Source: an uncultured Pirellulaceae bacterium (lineage in GTDB: Bacteria; Planctomycetota; Planctomycetia; Pirellulales; Pirellulaceae). From it: a stretch of 64,000 bases of DNA. Location of the stretch: the NCBI GenBank assembly GCA_938036435.1, contig CALHPU010000035.1, positions 1-64,000 on the forward strand, read 5' to 3'. Position numbers and translations under genes: made by a program. Under the pieces are notes generated by a model, which saw nothing but the letters and a program-made list of their open reading frames with translations, ran no database searches and had not been told where the DNA came from. This document shows positions 9,182-18,683 of the stretch, in pieces (position 1 is the first letter of the stretch; each line of letters starts with the position of its first letter).

Positions 9182-10552
9182 CTACAACCAAAATGGCGTC
9201 GGCAGCAGAAACGCATGATTTTCGAAAAGACTTCGCGCTCCATTCCAACTGATGTACTGGCTAACGAAGAGAATCACCGCGAACGCAAATGCAATCACGG
9301 CCCCCGCAAGAAACGATGGCCAACGCAACCAGAACCGTACGGGCGGCTTGTCTGTTTGACTGTTCCAATACCCGCGCGAGAATGCCCACGCGGTGAAAAT
9401 CTTCGCCGGCCAAGTAAACAGCACGAACACGATACTCAGCACCCAAAACAGCTCGTCTGGAATCTGCTCGACTTTTGCCAGAAAGAGAGGCACTGCAAAA
9501 GCGCCGGTAACCAGCAACGCCACCGCTCCAGCAATCGGTGCCCGAGAATAGTTTTTGAGCACCGTCCGAACCTGAAAGAAACTTTTAAATCGACCGTCAA
9601 TGGAAAAGTTGCATTGCAGAAACGGCAACAAGATAAAAACGGGCGTTGCGGTAACCAGCCCAATCAGGCCAATGATCGCCGCGGGCCCCTCCCGCAGTCC
9701 CGACGGCGACGCCATCAACAGTGTGGGAATCGCCAACCAAATCAACGTGCCCACGAATGCTCGCGCTCCTAACCACCAGTAGTACCCCGGTCGAAGCCCG
9801 GCAATAAAGTCCAGCGTCTTGTCTCGCGCTTGCTGAAAGATTACCGTCAGTGAATTATAACGCAGTTTCTTCCAGATCATCGCCGGAACCAGCCAATCAC
9901 CCAGCGGTGGAGCACCGTAGAGATCGGCGGCGAAGATTGGAAACAATCGTCCAACTGTTTGATCCAAAAACCAACGACTGACGCGGTTGGTCCTAACAAA
10001 TCGAGTTGACAACAAGATCGGAGCCAACAAAGGCCAAAGAAAGTGACGTAGTCTCCCCCCGCAGGCGATACACGTTGCGATGTGAATCAGTATTAGCGGC
10101 ATCAGTACTAACTGTAGCATCCGCAAGAACCTCGTCTGCGCACTGTCCGAATCAATCAACCACGCGTCTTGCCAGAATCCTGCCAAAGCTCGCATGGGGA
10201 GGATTATCAGCCAAATCCCTAAACAGATGCGGCCAATCAATCGAGCTTTGTCGATTCCCACTGCCGCCGATGCCAAACGTTTTTGACGGATAACGCGTCC
10301 CATCGACTCGATCAGATAGCCCAAAGCGGCGACTTGAAAGACGGGAATGTTGGCCAAAATCGCCAATAGAACGATGAGGCTAACGATACCCAAAAGATCT
10401 TCAAACCGAGCCCCACAGTAGGCGAAACTGCGAAACAGTAAACTGCGCCCGTTGGAGTCTTCAACAATAACGTCTGCGTTCGTGTCAGATGAGCCGACTG
10501 CACCTCTTGAATCAGAAGCCAGTTGAGTTGCTGTTAGGTGGCTTGCGTTCAT
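9182..10552 (-). CDS. Multi-pass membrane protein of unknown function
   Basis: A 456-residue integral membrane protein with about eight to ten predicted hydrophobic helices (for example LGIVSLIVLLAILANIPVF and VLSIVFVLFTWPAKIFTAWAF) and a polar N-terminal segment of about 50 residues. The layout resembles DUF4013-like planctomycete membrane proteins, but I do not recognise a specific family. No catalytic motif was seen. It is monocistronic, flanked by a gene-poor region and by the divergent exported protein gene at 10835. Function unknown. Confidence 0.75.
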   Translation of the reverse strand: MNASHLTATQLASDSRGAVGSSDTNADVIVEDSNGRSLLFRSFAYCGARFEDLLGIVSLIVLLAILANIPVFQVAALGYLIESMGRVIRQKRLASAAVGIDKARLIGRICLGIWLIILPMRALAGFWQDAWLIDSDSAQTRFLRMLQLVLMPLILIHIATCIACGGRLRHFLWPLLAPILLSTRFVRTNRVSRWFLDQTVGRLFPIFAADLYGAPPLGDWLVPAMIWKKLRYNSLTVIFQQARDKTLDFIAGLRPGYYWWLGARAFVGTLIWLAIPTLLMASPSGLREGPAAIIGLIGLVTATPVFILLPFLQCNFSIDGRFKSFFQVRTVLKNYSRAPIAGAVALLVTGAFAVPLFLAKVEQIPDELFWVLSIVFVLFTWPAKIFTAWAFSRGYWNSQTDKPPVRFWLRWPSFLAGAVIAFAFAVILFVSQYISWNGARSLFENHAFLLPTPFWL

Positions 10553-10834
10553 CGTAATACTTCGCCGGTGTCCTCTCGCATCGATGCACGAATTTGTCGT
10601 CAGCTCACACCAAGACTGCCCACTTTACCAACTACCCAGCGAGAAAAGTTTTCGATTCATAAGTTTCTGTCTCGGACTCATTTCGGTGACAAATATTCTA
10701 CACTGGGCGTAGCACGATGCTGAGTAGGCGTTAAAATCACTAAAAGAAAATTAAACTTTCCCATTGCGACCTGAGCATAGAGCCAGTTTTCGCGGCAGTT
10801 GGAAAGAACTACTTTATTGAACGGAGACGAAGGA

Positions 10835-11554
10835 ATGAGAACGTTATTCACTTTAGCATTGCTAACTGCAATTGCATTTTCTAGCATCGCGGTTGGCCAA
10901 GAAGAAACTTTAATCAACGGTGAAATCGCGGTCGAATCCGCGCAGCCATTGATCGAAACCCCTGCATCAGTCGTTGACTTGGGCCCCGCTCCAAGTGACG
11001 CGGAGATTGACACGGCGAAAACCGAAAACGTTTCGACTGTCTTGGACGGTGGGATCGTTACCGCATCGCCAGCGTACGTGCAGCCTGTCGGACAAGGTGT
11101 GACATATCCAGAGTACGTCGTCACGCAAGATTGCGGTTGCCAGTCAAACACGATCGCTCCTGTCGTCTACCAAGAGCCCGTCATTGACGGCGTTGTCGAA
11201 AGTGCTGGAGAAATCGCAGTGGAAGGCGCTATGGAAGTGGAGCCTGTTGCTGACGCCACTTCAGTGGTTGAATCAACCTCCACAGAGTCAGCTCCATTCT
11301 ACGCCGGCTCAAGTGTGGTCACCGAAGGTGCTCCAATGACGATGGAAGGCGACGCCGTTATTGTTTCCGAAGGTACGCCGATGGCTGTCGAAGGACAACC
11401 CGTCGTGGTCCAAGGCGAACCGGTTATGTCCAGCACTTCCAGCTGCGGTTGTGAAAGTGCCCCGGTCACGACCTATTCAGCACCCGTTACAACCTCTGCC
11501 CCATGTTGTACACCTCAGCGTCGCGGGTTTTTCCGCACATTGTTTGGACGCTAG
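10835..11554 (+). CDS. Exported acidic Val/Glu-rich protein with Cys motifs
   Basis: A protein of about 239 residues. The ATG at 10835 is chosen over the upstream start at 10799 because a GGAG-type ribosome site precedes it and a clean signal peptide follows (LFTLALLTAIAFSSIAVGQ). The mature chain is rich in Val, Glu, Ala, Pro and Thr, with short repeated phrases such as EGAPMTMEGDAV and EGTPMAVEGQPV. Cysteines are clustered (DCGCQS, SCGCES, APCCTP), and the C-terminus is basic (QRRGFFRTLFGR). Planctomycetes carry many such exported low-complexity proteins, which may be cell-envelope components. It is followed by a strong terminator. Compare the Cys/Pro/Glu protein at 61612, which also has CC pairs. 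Confidence 0.8.
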   Translation: MRTLFTLALLTAIAFSSIAVGQEETLINGEIAVESAQPLIETPASVVDLGPAPSDAEIDTAKTENVSTVLDGGIVTASPAYVQPVGQGVTYPEYVVTQDCGCQSNTIAPVVYQEPVIDGVVESAGEIAVEGAMEVEPVADATSVVESTSTESAPFYAGSSVVTEGAPMTMEGDAVIVSEGTPMAVEGQPVVVQGEPVMSSTSSCGCESAPVTTYSAPVTTSAPCCTPQRRGFFRTLFGR

Positions 11555-11610
11555 GACTCGTGTTCGCGGCATTTCACGCCGTGTTGAATTGTTCCAAAAG
11601 ATCAACCGAC

Positions 11611-11651
11611 AACAGCCATCAAACTCAATTGAGTTTGATGGCTGTTTTATT
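11611..11651 (+). terminator. Rho-independent terminator, perfect 18-bp stem
   Basis: The arms aacagccatcaaactcaa and ttgagtttgatggctgtt are exact reverse complements with almost no loop and run into ttttattttacc. It ends the exported-protein transcript and, because of its symmetry, may also help terminate the tsaE operon transcribed toward it. Confidence 0.9.
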
Positions 11652-12134
11652 TTACCGATCAGCTTCCGTGACCGCCGCGATGATGGCATCGCCCTTGGCT
11701 GACTGACTGGTCAGCTGCATCGCACGTGTCTGCTCGCTGGGGGCGGTGATTTCGATCTTCAAATCCAACGGGCGTAGATACTGCTCGATGAGATCAGACC
11801 ATTCGATGACAACCACTGCGCCGTCCTCTAGTTGCTCGTCCAGTCCAAGTTCATCGACCTCTTCTGGTTGCTTGATGCGATAGGCATCCATATGCAGCAG
11901 CAGCAAACGACCGCGATGAGGAACACAAATCGTGAACGTCGGGCTAACGACATTCCCGTCGGCAATTCCAACAGCGCGACCAATGCTTTGCGTCAAATTC
12001 GTCTTCCCGGTTCCTAACGCCCCGACCAAACCAATCAAGGTCCCCGGCTGCAACGCCTCACCGATCCATTGACCCAGTTCAGCCGTCTTGGCCAAACCGT
12101 CGCTCCGAACTACACAAGATAAATGACTCAACAA
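11652..12134 (-). CDS. tsaE: tRNA threonylcarbamoyladenosine biosynthesis ATPase TsaE
   Basis: A 160-residue P-loop protein of the YjeE/TsaE family. With TsaB and TsaD it makes the t6A modification at position 37 of ANN-decoding tRNAs. The Walker A motif is GALGTGKTNLTQSI, with the family features NVVSPTFTI and HMDAYRI. The start codon is TTG (residues LSHLSCVVR follow). It lies 11 nt downstream of thiL and is the last gene of the lepA-thiL-tsaE operon. The thiL-tsaE neighbourhood is common in bacteria. Confidence 0.93.
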   Translation of the reverse strand: MLSHLSCVVRSDGLAKTAELGQWIGEALQPGTLIGLVGALGTGKTNLTQSIGRAVGIADGNVVSPTFTICVPHRGRLLLLHMDAYRIKQPEEVDELGLDEQLEDGAVVVIEWSDLIEQYLRPLDLKIEITAPSEQTRAMQLTSQSAKGDAIIAAVTEADR

Positions 12135-12145
12135 TCTCTCCTCAC

Positions 12146-13120
12146 CTAATGTTCATAGCCGCGTGGCAGAATTTCAACCGTTTGGCCGCCTTCGCTCACG
12201 ACCTCAAAACGGGCTGACGAAGTGATCGCACCCACACACGTCATCTTACAAGGACAATCTCCGTCGGCCAGAATCTCTTTAGCCGTTTCTTGGTCAACGG
12301 AAATGGCAAGTTCAAAATCCTCTCCGTCAAACAATGCAGCAGCAACAGCCGCCGGCACCACTATTTGATTCTGTTGGCCAATATTTGCTGTTCCATTTAA
12401 CTCACTGGCCGCTTCGGAGAGCGGGATATCTACGAGATTAAGCCTGATTCCAACACCGGATTTTTTGGCAACTGCCGCCAAATCTATTGAAAGGGAATCT
12501 GTAATATCGGTCGCCGCATGGATCTCGTATCTCTCTGCAAGGTAATTCGCCAATTTCACCCTTGGCTCAAAGGTCAAGTGCTTGCCGCTGATGCTGGCAC
12601 CAAAATCACCTGACACCAAAATGGCGTCATCCACTTTTGCGGAAGACATATTCCAACGGTTAGCAGTATCACGATCGCGCGGCACTATCCCTGTGACCGC
12701 ACAATTGATCACTAGCGGACCATCATGACAATTCGTGTCTCCGCCAATCACCGCAACGGAGAACTGATCAGCGAGTCCTTTGAGGCCGTCAAAGATTTCT
12801 TTGGCTTGCTCCAATTCCATCGATCTCGGCAAGAGAAAACTGACAACAACACTAACAGGGGTCGCCGCCATCGCAGCCAGATCACTCAGATTCACCGCTA
12901 GTGCTTTGTGACCGATCAAGTGGTCGGGCGTTTGCCCCAAAACAAAATGTACGTTGTCAGCGAGAAGATCTGTGGCGACAACCGTCAAATATTCACCATG
13001 GTCTACAATCGCCGCATCGTCGCCGATCCCAAGCACCACATGCTTGTGCGGTTGAGAATCACAGACTTGCGCATCACAAACTTGCTTAATCCAGTCAATA
13101 AACTTGTGTTCGATCAACAC
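12146..13120 (-). CDS. thiL: Thiamine-monophosphate kinase ThiL
   Basis: A 324-residue enzyme of the AIRS/PurM superfamily that phosphorylates thiamine monophosphate to thiamine diphosphate using ATP. The family motifs are present: GIGDDAAIV near the N-terminus, the metal-binding NLSDLAAMAATP, and GGDTNCHDGPLVI. The start is GTG, four nucleotides after the lepA stop codon, which implies translational coupling. No TPP riboswitch was seen upstream, consistent with control from the lepA promoter. Confidence 0.93.
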   Translation of the reverse strand: MLIEHKFIDWIKQVCDAQVCDSQPHKHVVLGIGDDAAIVDHGEYLTVVATDLLADNVHFVLGQTPDHLIGHKALAVNLSDLAAMAATPVSVVVSFLLPRSMELEQAKEIFDGLKGLADQFSVAVIGGDTNCHDGPLVINCAVTGIVPRDRDTANRWNMSSAKVDDAILVSGDFGASISGKHLTFEPRVKLANYLAERYEIHAATDITDSLSIDLAAVAKKSGVGIRLNLVDIPLSEAASELNGTANIGQQNQIVVPAAVAAALFDGEDFELAISVDQETAKEILADGDCPCKMTCVGAITSSARFEVVSEGGQTVEILPRGYEH

Positions 13121-13124
13121 CGAC

Positions 13125-14945
13125 TCACTTTCGATTCTCGTCGCCTGTACTCAGGATCGCCATGAAGGCCTTCTGAGGAATGTCGACGCTACCGATGGAC
13201 TTCATCCGCTTTTTACCCGCCTTTTGCTTGGCCCACAGTTTCCGTTTCCGTGAAATGTCACCGCCGTAGCATTTGGCCGTTACGTTTTTGCGAAGGGCCT
13301 TCACCGTTTCGCGTGCAATAATGCGAGAGCCAATCGCCGCCTGAACTGCAACCTCAAACATGTGTCGGTCGATTTCAGTTTTCAAAGTTTTACAAACTGC
13401 CCTGCCCCGCCGGTCAGCATCAGCCTTGTGGCAGATTACACTCAGCGCGTCGACTTTCTTCCCGTTGACCAGAATATCCAAACGAGCAAGATCGGCCGCT
13501 TGATAACCGATCAGATCATAATCCATTGTCCCGTAGCCGCGTGTAATGCTTTTCAACCGATCATGCATATCGTAAATCACTTCGGCCAACGGCAAATCGT
13601 AAGTGATCATGATTCGGGATGCCGAAAGGTACTCGCTGCTCTGCTGTATTCCGCGTCGTTCCTGACACAGCCTCATGACTTGTCCGACATACTCTTCGGG
13701 TTGAATCAAATTCACTCGCACGATCGGTTGGCGAAACTCTTCGATCTCGCCCGGATCCGGCACCTCTTGGGGTCGATGCACATGAATCGTCTCGCCGCGT
13801 TTCGTTAGAATCTCGTAAGTCACATTAGGAGCGGTCTGAACCAGATCAACATCCGACTCCTGCTCTAAACGCTGCTGGACGACCTCCATATGCAGCATTC
13901 CCAAAAACCCACAGCGAAACCCAAAACCCAAGGCGTCGCTAGACTCGGCCGAGAATTCAAAACTCGGGTCGTTAACCGCCAATTTCCCCAACGCGTCTCG
14001 CAGTTCAGAAAAGTCCTGCCCATCAGATGGATACAGTCCGCAGTAGACCATGCGTTTGGGCTCACGATATCCGGGCAACGCCTCGCCCGCGTCTTGTCCC
14101 ACGCCGCTGACGGTGTCGCCAATGTTGACTTCGTCCAGAGACTTAATATTGCAAACCAAATAACCAACTTGGCCAGCCACCAATTCCTCACATGGCGTTT
14201 GTTTAGGACAAAACTGACCCAATTCGATCACATCGTAGGTCTTGTTGGCCCGAACCATCTGAACCTTTTGCCCTTTGCGAACCTTCCCCGAAACGATGCG
14301 GCAATAAGTGATCGCACCTCGGTATTCATCGTAATGCGAGTCGAAAATCATCGCCTGAAGTGGCGCGGACTGATCTGAAACCGGTGGCTTGATACGTGTG
14401 AGGATGGCGTCAATCAATTCATCAATGTTGATGCCCGATTTAGCGCTCACCTTAACCACGTCATCGCCATCGACGCCCAGAGTCTGCTCCATCTCACGAA
14501 TGACCTCATCGGAGCGTTCGTGCTTCAGGTCAATTTTGTTCACGACTGGGATAATGTCTAAGTCATGTTCGATCGCTGCGTAGCCCGTTGCGACGGTTTG
14601 GGCCTCAACCCCCTGAAACGCGTCGGCCAACAACAACGCTCCTTCGCAACAACTCAACGATCGTGAGACTTCGTACTGAAAATCAACGTGCCCAGGCGTG
14701 TCGATCAAGTTCAGTTCGTACTCTTTGCCCTCGTGCTGAACACGCATTGCAACGGCACGGGCCTTAATCGTAATGCCGCGTTGGCGCTCAAGTTCCATAT
14801 CATCGAGAACCTGATCCTGCATTTCGCGCTTGGTGACCGTTCCGGTATGTTCCAACAGGCGATCGGCGAGCGTACTTTTGCCGTGGTCGATATGCGCAAT
14901 GATGCAAAAATTTCGAATGTTTTTCGGGTCTATCTTCGCGGACAT
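13125..14945 (-). CDS. lepA: Elongation factor 4 (LepA), ribosomal back-translocase GTPase
   Basis: A 606-residue translational GTPase. The G1 motif (AHIDHGKSTLADRLLE), G2 (RQRGITIKARAV), G3 (DTPGHVDFQ) and G4 (NKIDL) are intact. The EF-G-like domains and the LepA-specific C-terminal domain follow (RLDILVNGKKVDALSVICHK and AKCYGGDISRKRKL). The length is that of the family. It acts on the ribosome under ionic or cold stress. It heads the operon with thiL and tsaE. Confidence 0.97.
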   Translation of the reverse strand: MSAKIDPKNIRNFCIIAHIDHGKSTLADRLLEHTGTVTKREMQDQVLDDMELERQRGITIKARAVAMRVQHEGKEYELNLIDTPGHVDFQYEVSRSLSCCEGALLLADAFQGVEAQTVATGYAAIEHDLDIIPVVNKIDLKHERSDEVIREMEQTLGVDGDDVVKVSAKSGINIDELIDAILTRIKPPVSDQSAPLQAMIFDSHYDEYRGAITYCRIVSGKVRKGQKVQMVRANKTYDVIELGQFCPKQTPCEELVAGQVGYLVCNIKSLDEVNIGDTVSGVGQDAGEALPGYREPKRMVYCGLYPSDGQDFSELRDALGKLAVNDPSFEFSAESSDALGFGFRCGFLGMLHMEVVQQRLEQESDVDLVQTAPNVTYEILTKRGETIHVHRPQEVPDPGEIEEFRQPIVRVNLIQPEEYVGQVMRLCQERRGIQQSSEYLSASRIMITYDLPLAEVIYDMHDRLKSITRGYGTMDYDLIGYQAADLARLDILVNGKKVDALSVICHKADADRRGRAVCKTLKTEIDRHMFEVAVQAAIGSRIIARETVKALRKNVTAKCYGGDISRKRKLWAKQKAGKKRMKSIGSVDIPQKAFMAILSTGDENRK

Positions 14946-14985
14946 AAATATATAGACTGCTGTATACGCGTGTGATGGGGAAAAA

Positions 14986-15017
14986 GGCCAAGTGCGATTT
15001 AGGCCAAGTGCGATTTG
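14986..15017. repeat. 16-bp tandem duplication upstream of lepA
   Basis: The unit ggccaagtgcgattta is repeated directly, with the last base differing in the second copy. It lies between lepA and the ROK kinase gene, about 40 bp upstream of the lepA start, so it may lie in the promoter or leader of the operon. Confidence 0.8.
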
Positions 15018-15051
15018 CCTGAGGCGGTGGGATTATAGACCGCCCGCGTGT

Positions 15052-16074
15052 TTAAGCAGATGCCGATTTCATAAATTCCGCTCGCGCCATTCCCGCAGCG
15101 CCAACGTATCCGGCGTCTGACTCAAGTTGAGCGAAGCTGACGTGCATTTCTTCGGCAACGACGGGAAAGGTAAGCCGCTTTGCTTCGGCGACAATCCCAT
15201 CCAAAAACGAGCGTCCTAATGCGGTGTCCGCCCCGCCAAAATCTACCGCACCACCCAAGATAAAGGCCTCAGGGTCCACCACGTGAGCCAGTTGAGCGAT
15301 TCCACGGCCGAGATACATTGCGGTTTCGCTCACCAGTTGCAAAGCCAATTTGTCGCCTGCTTCAGCCGCTTGGGAGACCATCAGCGCCGACAGCGGTGAT
15401 GACTCGGCGTTGCAATCCAACATGGAACTTTCCGGATGCGATCGCAAGGCTTCTTTGGCTCGATTTACGATCCCAGTCGCGCTGGCATAAGCCTCCAAAT
15501 GTCCGGACTTGCCACAAGGACACACCAACGCACCGAGGCCTGTATCGATGCAGATGTGACCGATCTCCGAGCCGTGACTGTGCGCGCCATCGATAGAAAC
15601 GTCGTCGATAATGATTCCTCCACCGACACCAGTGCCCAACGTAATCAGAATCATGCTGGAGTACTGGCGACCGCTACCGATCCAGTATTCACCAAAGGCC
15701 GCCGCATTGGCATCGTTGGTGAATGTCACTGGCTTGTCGAGCGCTTTGGACAGGGCATCTCGAATGGGAAAATTGTGCCAACCGGGCATGTTGAACGGAG
15801 TCAGTATCATGCCCCGCGCGATGTCCATCGGCCCCGGGGTGCCCAGCCCCACCGCCGCTACATCATCTTTTTTCAGGCCGGCTCCATCGAGCAATTCTTG
15901 AACCACTGGCGCGATGCGATCGATCGATTTCTCGGGCGGTTGGTCGGCCTGAGTTGGGAACTTGGTGTAGGCCAATCGATCTCCTTTGTCATCGACAACA
16001 CCGATCTTGATGTTAGTCCCACCAACGTCGACACCTACAAACAGAGGAAGGGTGGGAGAGGAATTATTTGGCAT
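15052..16074 (-). CDS. ROK-family sugar kinase (glucokinase-like)
   Basis: A 340-residue ATP-dependent sugar kinase. The phosphate loop is VGVDVGGTNIKIGVVD, the substrate-binding and catalytic region is TFTNDANAAAFGEYWIG, and the adenosine region is ITLGTGVGGGII. The ROK zinc motif normally reads CxCGxxGCxE, whereas here it is CPCGKSGHLEAY, so the third cysteine is replaced by histidine. A histidine could still bind zinc. It stands alone, minus strand. The likely role is cytoplasmic glucose phosphorylation; the exact sugar is inferred only from the family. Confidence 0.88.
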   Translation of the reverse strand: MPNNSSPTLPLFVGVDVGGTNIKIGVVDDKGDRLAYTKFPTQADQPPEKSIDRIAPVVQELLDGAGLKKDDVAAVGLGTPGPMDIARGMILTPFNMPGWHNFPIRDALSKALDKPVTFTNDANAAAFGEYWIGSGRQYSSMILITLGTGVGGGIIIDDVSIDGAHSHGSEIGHICIDTGLGALVCPCGKSGHLEAYASATGIVNRAKEALRSHPESSMLDCNAESSPLSALMVSQAAEAGDKLALQLVSETAMYLGRGIAQLAHVVDPEAFILGGAVDFGGADTALGRSFLDGIVAEAKRLTFPVVAEEMHVSFAQLESDAGYVGAAGMARAEFMKSASA

Positions 16075-16204
16075 GATGCAAAGAGTCCGACTTCAAGCAA
16101 GTGCTGCGTTTGGGAGTTTCTCGTGGGCAGGAGTATAATTTTCCCCAACCATTCCCACAACTCAAAACAACCACTGCCAGTAGGGGTTAAGTGGAAATAT
16201 CGGG

Positions 16205-17284
16205 CTAAATCAGCCAACAGAGCGCTGGTTGTAAATCTGGAACCGCGTCAACTGCATCCGGCGGAAAATATAATTGCTCGATCGTAAAGACCGACATGGA
16301 AAAGCAGTTCAAAAGAAAATGTGCGACGATGCAGGGCACGATGCGTCCTGTTTGTCGGTAGATCATCCCCAACCCCAATGCAAAAACGAAAATCGGAATC
16401 GGTGCTGGCCCTTGGCCAAGATGAACCAAACTAAATAGTAGCGACGATATCACCACCGGAGCCCACGCTTGAGCCACATACACCGAAGATCCATTGTGCG
16501 TCGGTTGACTGACAGCCGCAGTGCTGAGCGATTGGTATGGATTGTCTGACTCGGTAACGACTACGCCTGTCGAGTCTGCTTGTTCAGCGGCCAGTGGGCT
16601 CTCGTGTTGTCCCGGCCAACCGCCAATCAACGTCGCCTCTGGTCTCACGTTATTGACAAACAACCTAGACAGCCAACCCTGCAGGACGGCGCGAAAGAAG
16701 ATCTCCTCGGAGACAGGTGCCACCAAAACAGCCATCCACCACGCCGAAAGAATCGTCAGCAACGAAGCGTCCGGCGAAATCAAATCCAACGTCGGATGCT
16801 CGTATTCCCAAATCTGCGTCAGCGCTGCTTGGACAAGAAACGTGATCGGCACAAAGCACAAAAACACCAGGCAACCCAAACCAACGTCTCGGCCAAAATT
16901 TTTAACACAGCCGCCAAACACCCTGGGGTTGTGATAGCGTGCATACAGGTAAACCAGCGTCAAAATCGTGGACACCACGGTACACACCCCGACCGCATAC
17001 CCCAAAACGGTATGCTGTTGGGCTGTCATGGACATCGGATCAAATTCGTCGATTCCCAAGATGGCAAACGTGATCCCCAAGCCAACCATCTGCCCAGTCA
17101 TCCACATGACAAACGCAAGCAGAACATCAACCAACCCCAACGGCAGCTTCAGTCGCTCACTGGCCGAAAAGAAGTGTGGCTGGTCCGATCGGTGTCGGCG
17201 GATAACGTAATTCCATAATCCCAGACTGATCAACAGCAAGCTGCCAACTAGAACAGCGGAAAACCAACTTGTGGCGTCATTCAT
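16205..17284 (-). CDS. CPBP-family intramembrane metalloprotease
   Basis: A 359-residue membrane protein with about eight helices. The CPBP/Abi catalytic motifs are visible: EExxxR in VSEEIFFRAVLQGWL, the FxxxH-type motif in LLFSLVHLGQGP, and the third motif near IVAHFLLNCFSM. An unusual polar insertion of about 60 residues (ATLIGGWPGQHESPLAAEQA and onward) separates the first and second motifs. The family includes Rce1-type prenyl-protein proteases and bacteriocin-immunity proteins. The physiological substrate is unknown. Confidence 0.88.
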   Translation of the reverse strand: MNDATSWFSAVLVGSLLLISLGLWNYVIRRHRSDQPHFFSASERLKLPLGLVDVLLAFVMWMTGQMVGLGITFAILGIDEFDPMSMTAQQHTVLGYAVGVCTVVSTILTLVYLYARYHNPRVFGGCVKNFGRDVGLGCLVFLCFVPITFLVQAALTQIWEYEHPTLDLISPDASLLTILSAWWMAVLVAPVSEEIFFRAVLQGWLSRLFVNNVRPEATLIGGWPGQHESPLAAEQADSTGVVVTESDNPYQSLSTAAVSQPTHNGSSVYVAQAWAPVVISSLLFSLVHLGQGPAPIPIFVFALGLGMIYRQTGRIVPCIVAHFLLNCFSMSVFTIEQLYFPPDAVDAVPDLQPALCWLI

Positions 17285-17395
17285 TCTTCACTTAAGCCTG
17301 AAAGAGTGGCGAACGGCAACGTTCACCGGGCCGCGGCGAAAGTCATGCAAGAAGAAAAAAACCGCGCGGCCCGCGGCTCCATGTGCAACGTATTG

Positions 17396-17878
17396 TTATC
17401 CGCCGGTTTTGAGCTGCATATATTGTTTCCATGTGATTCGAGTTTCGGTTTCGTCAGCACCGCGAGTGATAATCAGAGTGGTCGATGCAGTGGAGGTGTT
17501 CACAGATATTGTGTGGAAAGCAAATGGTCGACCGTCAGATTCATCACTGAATATTACAGACCTGCCAGCTTCGGCTTTGTCCCCCAGCTTGTCGTCGATT
17601 TTGGCGTCGCGTTTTAGTAATGCTTGATAGAATTTGAGAACGTCTTCGACGGAGTCTTCCGTGGTCATTGTGGTTTTGAGCATGGTGGATGGGACAGTGC
17701 GATTTTCGTTTGCATCTATAGTCGCGGCATCCGACATCGCCGCCCCGTTGATCTTTGATCTAGGATATTGCCATTTGGCGATGGTTCCCAGCAAAGTCAC
17801 CGGCTCGTTGTCATCGACGGCAAATGAAGTGGCACCAAGGCAGAAAAGAAGGATAAATACAGATGCAAACAATCGCAT
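17396..17878 (-). CDS. Exported hypothetical protein
   Basis: A 160-residue protein with a signal peptide (LFASVFILLFCLGATSFA). The mature part contains a predicted helix (EDSVEDVLKFYQALLKRDAK) followed by strands ending TTLIITRGADETETRITW. This layout is frequent in planctomycete exported proteins that pair a DVLKFY-type helix with a beta sheet. No family assigned. It stands alone on the minus strand between the CPBP protease and pgsA. Confidence 0.7.
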   Translation of the reverse strand: MRLFASVFILLFCLGATSFAVDDNEPVTLLGTIAKWQYPRSKINGAAMSDAATIDANENRTVPSTMLKTTMTTEDSVEDVLKFYQALLKRDAKIDDKLGDKAEAGRSVIFSDESDGRPFAFHTISVNTSTASTTLIITRGADETETRITWKQYMQLKTGG

Positions 17879-18023
17879 AGCCTAAGACTCTGATTTAGGT
17901 TTGGGAAGCGTCAATAACATTAGCACGAACGAGATCGCAATTCGTAACGTTCAATCTGAAACACTCTCGCGTAGGCGGATAACAAAAAGAATCGCATGCA
18001 AAGGAAACTTGGCTTGAAAATCA

Positions 18024-18683
18024 TTAAGCTTCTTTGAACAGAAAAGAGGAAGCGGATTTAACGTAGATCCAACCGGACTGCAACGTGGACAGCACCGACA
18101 ACCAAATAAAGATCACCATCGTCCACCAAATCCAAGCGGGCACTAGCTCTTGAGCGGTTTGAACGGTGGCCCCTTCAATTTTTTCGGAGGCGTAGATCAA
18201 CGCCAATAGGCTTGCCACAACCGCGATACACTGAAACCACATTTTCAGCTTGCCTGCCATGTTGGCTGAAAAGTCTCCGCCGCTGCCTTCGATCATTGAC
18301 CTTAACACCGTCACCAGCAGCTCACGGCCTACCACCACCGTCGCAATCAGCCCAGTAATTCGAGCCCACCACGGAAAATGGGCACCGCTCGTTGCCATCT
18401 GAATCGCCAGTAATATGTAAGTGCCGCAGATCAGTATTTTGTCGCAAAAAGGGTCCAGGACTCGTCCCAACTTCGTCACTTGGTCGTATTTTCGAGCGTA
18501 CCAGCCGTCTAACCAATCGGTCCCGGCAGCCAACAGAAACAGAATCAGTCCAGCGGTAAATGCCCCCATTTCGAGGCATAAAAACACACAAACGGCCAAA
18601 ACTAGCCGAGCGGCGGAGATTTTATTTGGCACATTCCAGACTTTTTGGGCGTCAGAAGAAATTTGTTGATTCACTTCATACAT
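18024..18683 (-). CDS. pgsA: CDP-diacylglycerol-glycerol-3-phosphate 3-phosphatidyltransferase
   Basis: A membrane enzyme of about 219 residues that makes phosphatidylglycerol phosphate, the first committed step to phosphatidylglycerol. The CDP-alcohol phosphatidyltransferase motif D-G-x2-A-R-x8-G-x3-D-x3-D is complete in DGWYARKYDQVTKLGRVLDP. The N-terminal VPNKISAARLVLA is typical of PgsA. The ORF extends to 18734, but the methionine at 18683 (MYEVNQQ) gives the usual family N-terminus. Single gene. Confidence 0.92.
   Translation of the reverse strand: MYEVNQQISSDAQKVWNVPNKISAARLVLAVCVFLCLEMGAFTAGLILFLLAAGTDWLDGWYARKYDQVTKLGRVLDPFCDKILICGTYILLAIQMATSGAHFPWWARITGLIATVVVGRELLVTVLRSMIEGSGGDFSANMAGKLKMWFQCIAVVASLLALIYASEKIEGATVQTAQELVPAWIWWTMVIFIWLSVLSTLQSGWIYVKSASSFLFKEA

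Noticed and set aside
9137-9772. 211-residue plus-strand ORF rich in Arg, Gln and Pro
   Set aside because: It is the shadow of the multi-pass membrane protein on the other strand.
15436-16287. 283-residue plus-strand ORF
   Set aside because: It lies antisense to the ROK kinase and its upstream region; its sequence is low in hydrophobic order and lacks a ribosome site.
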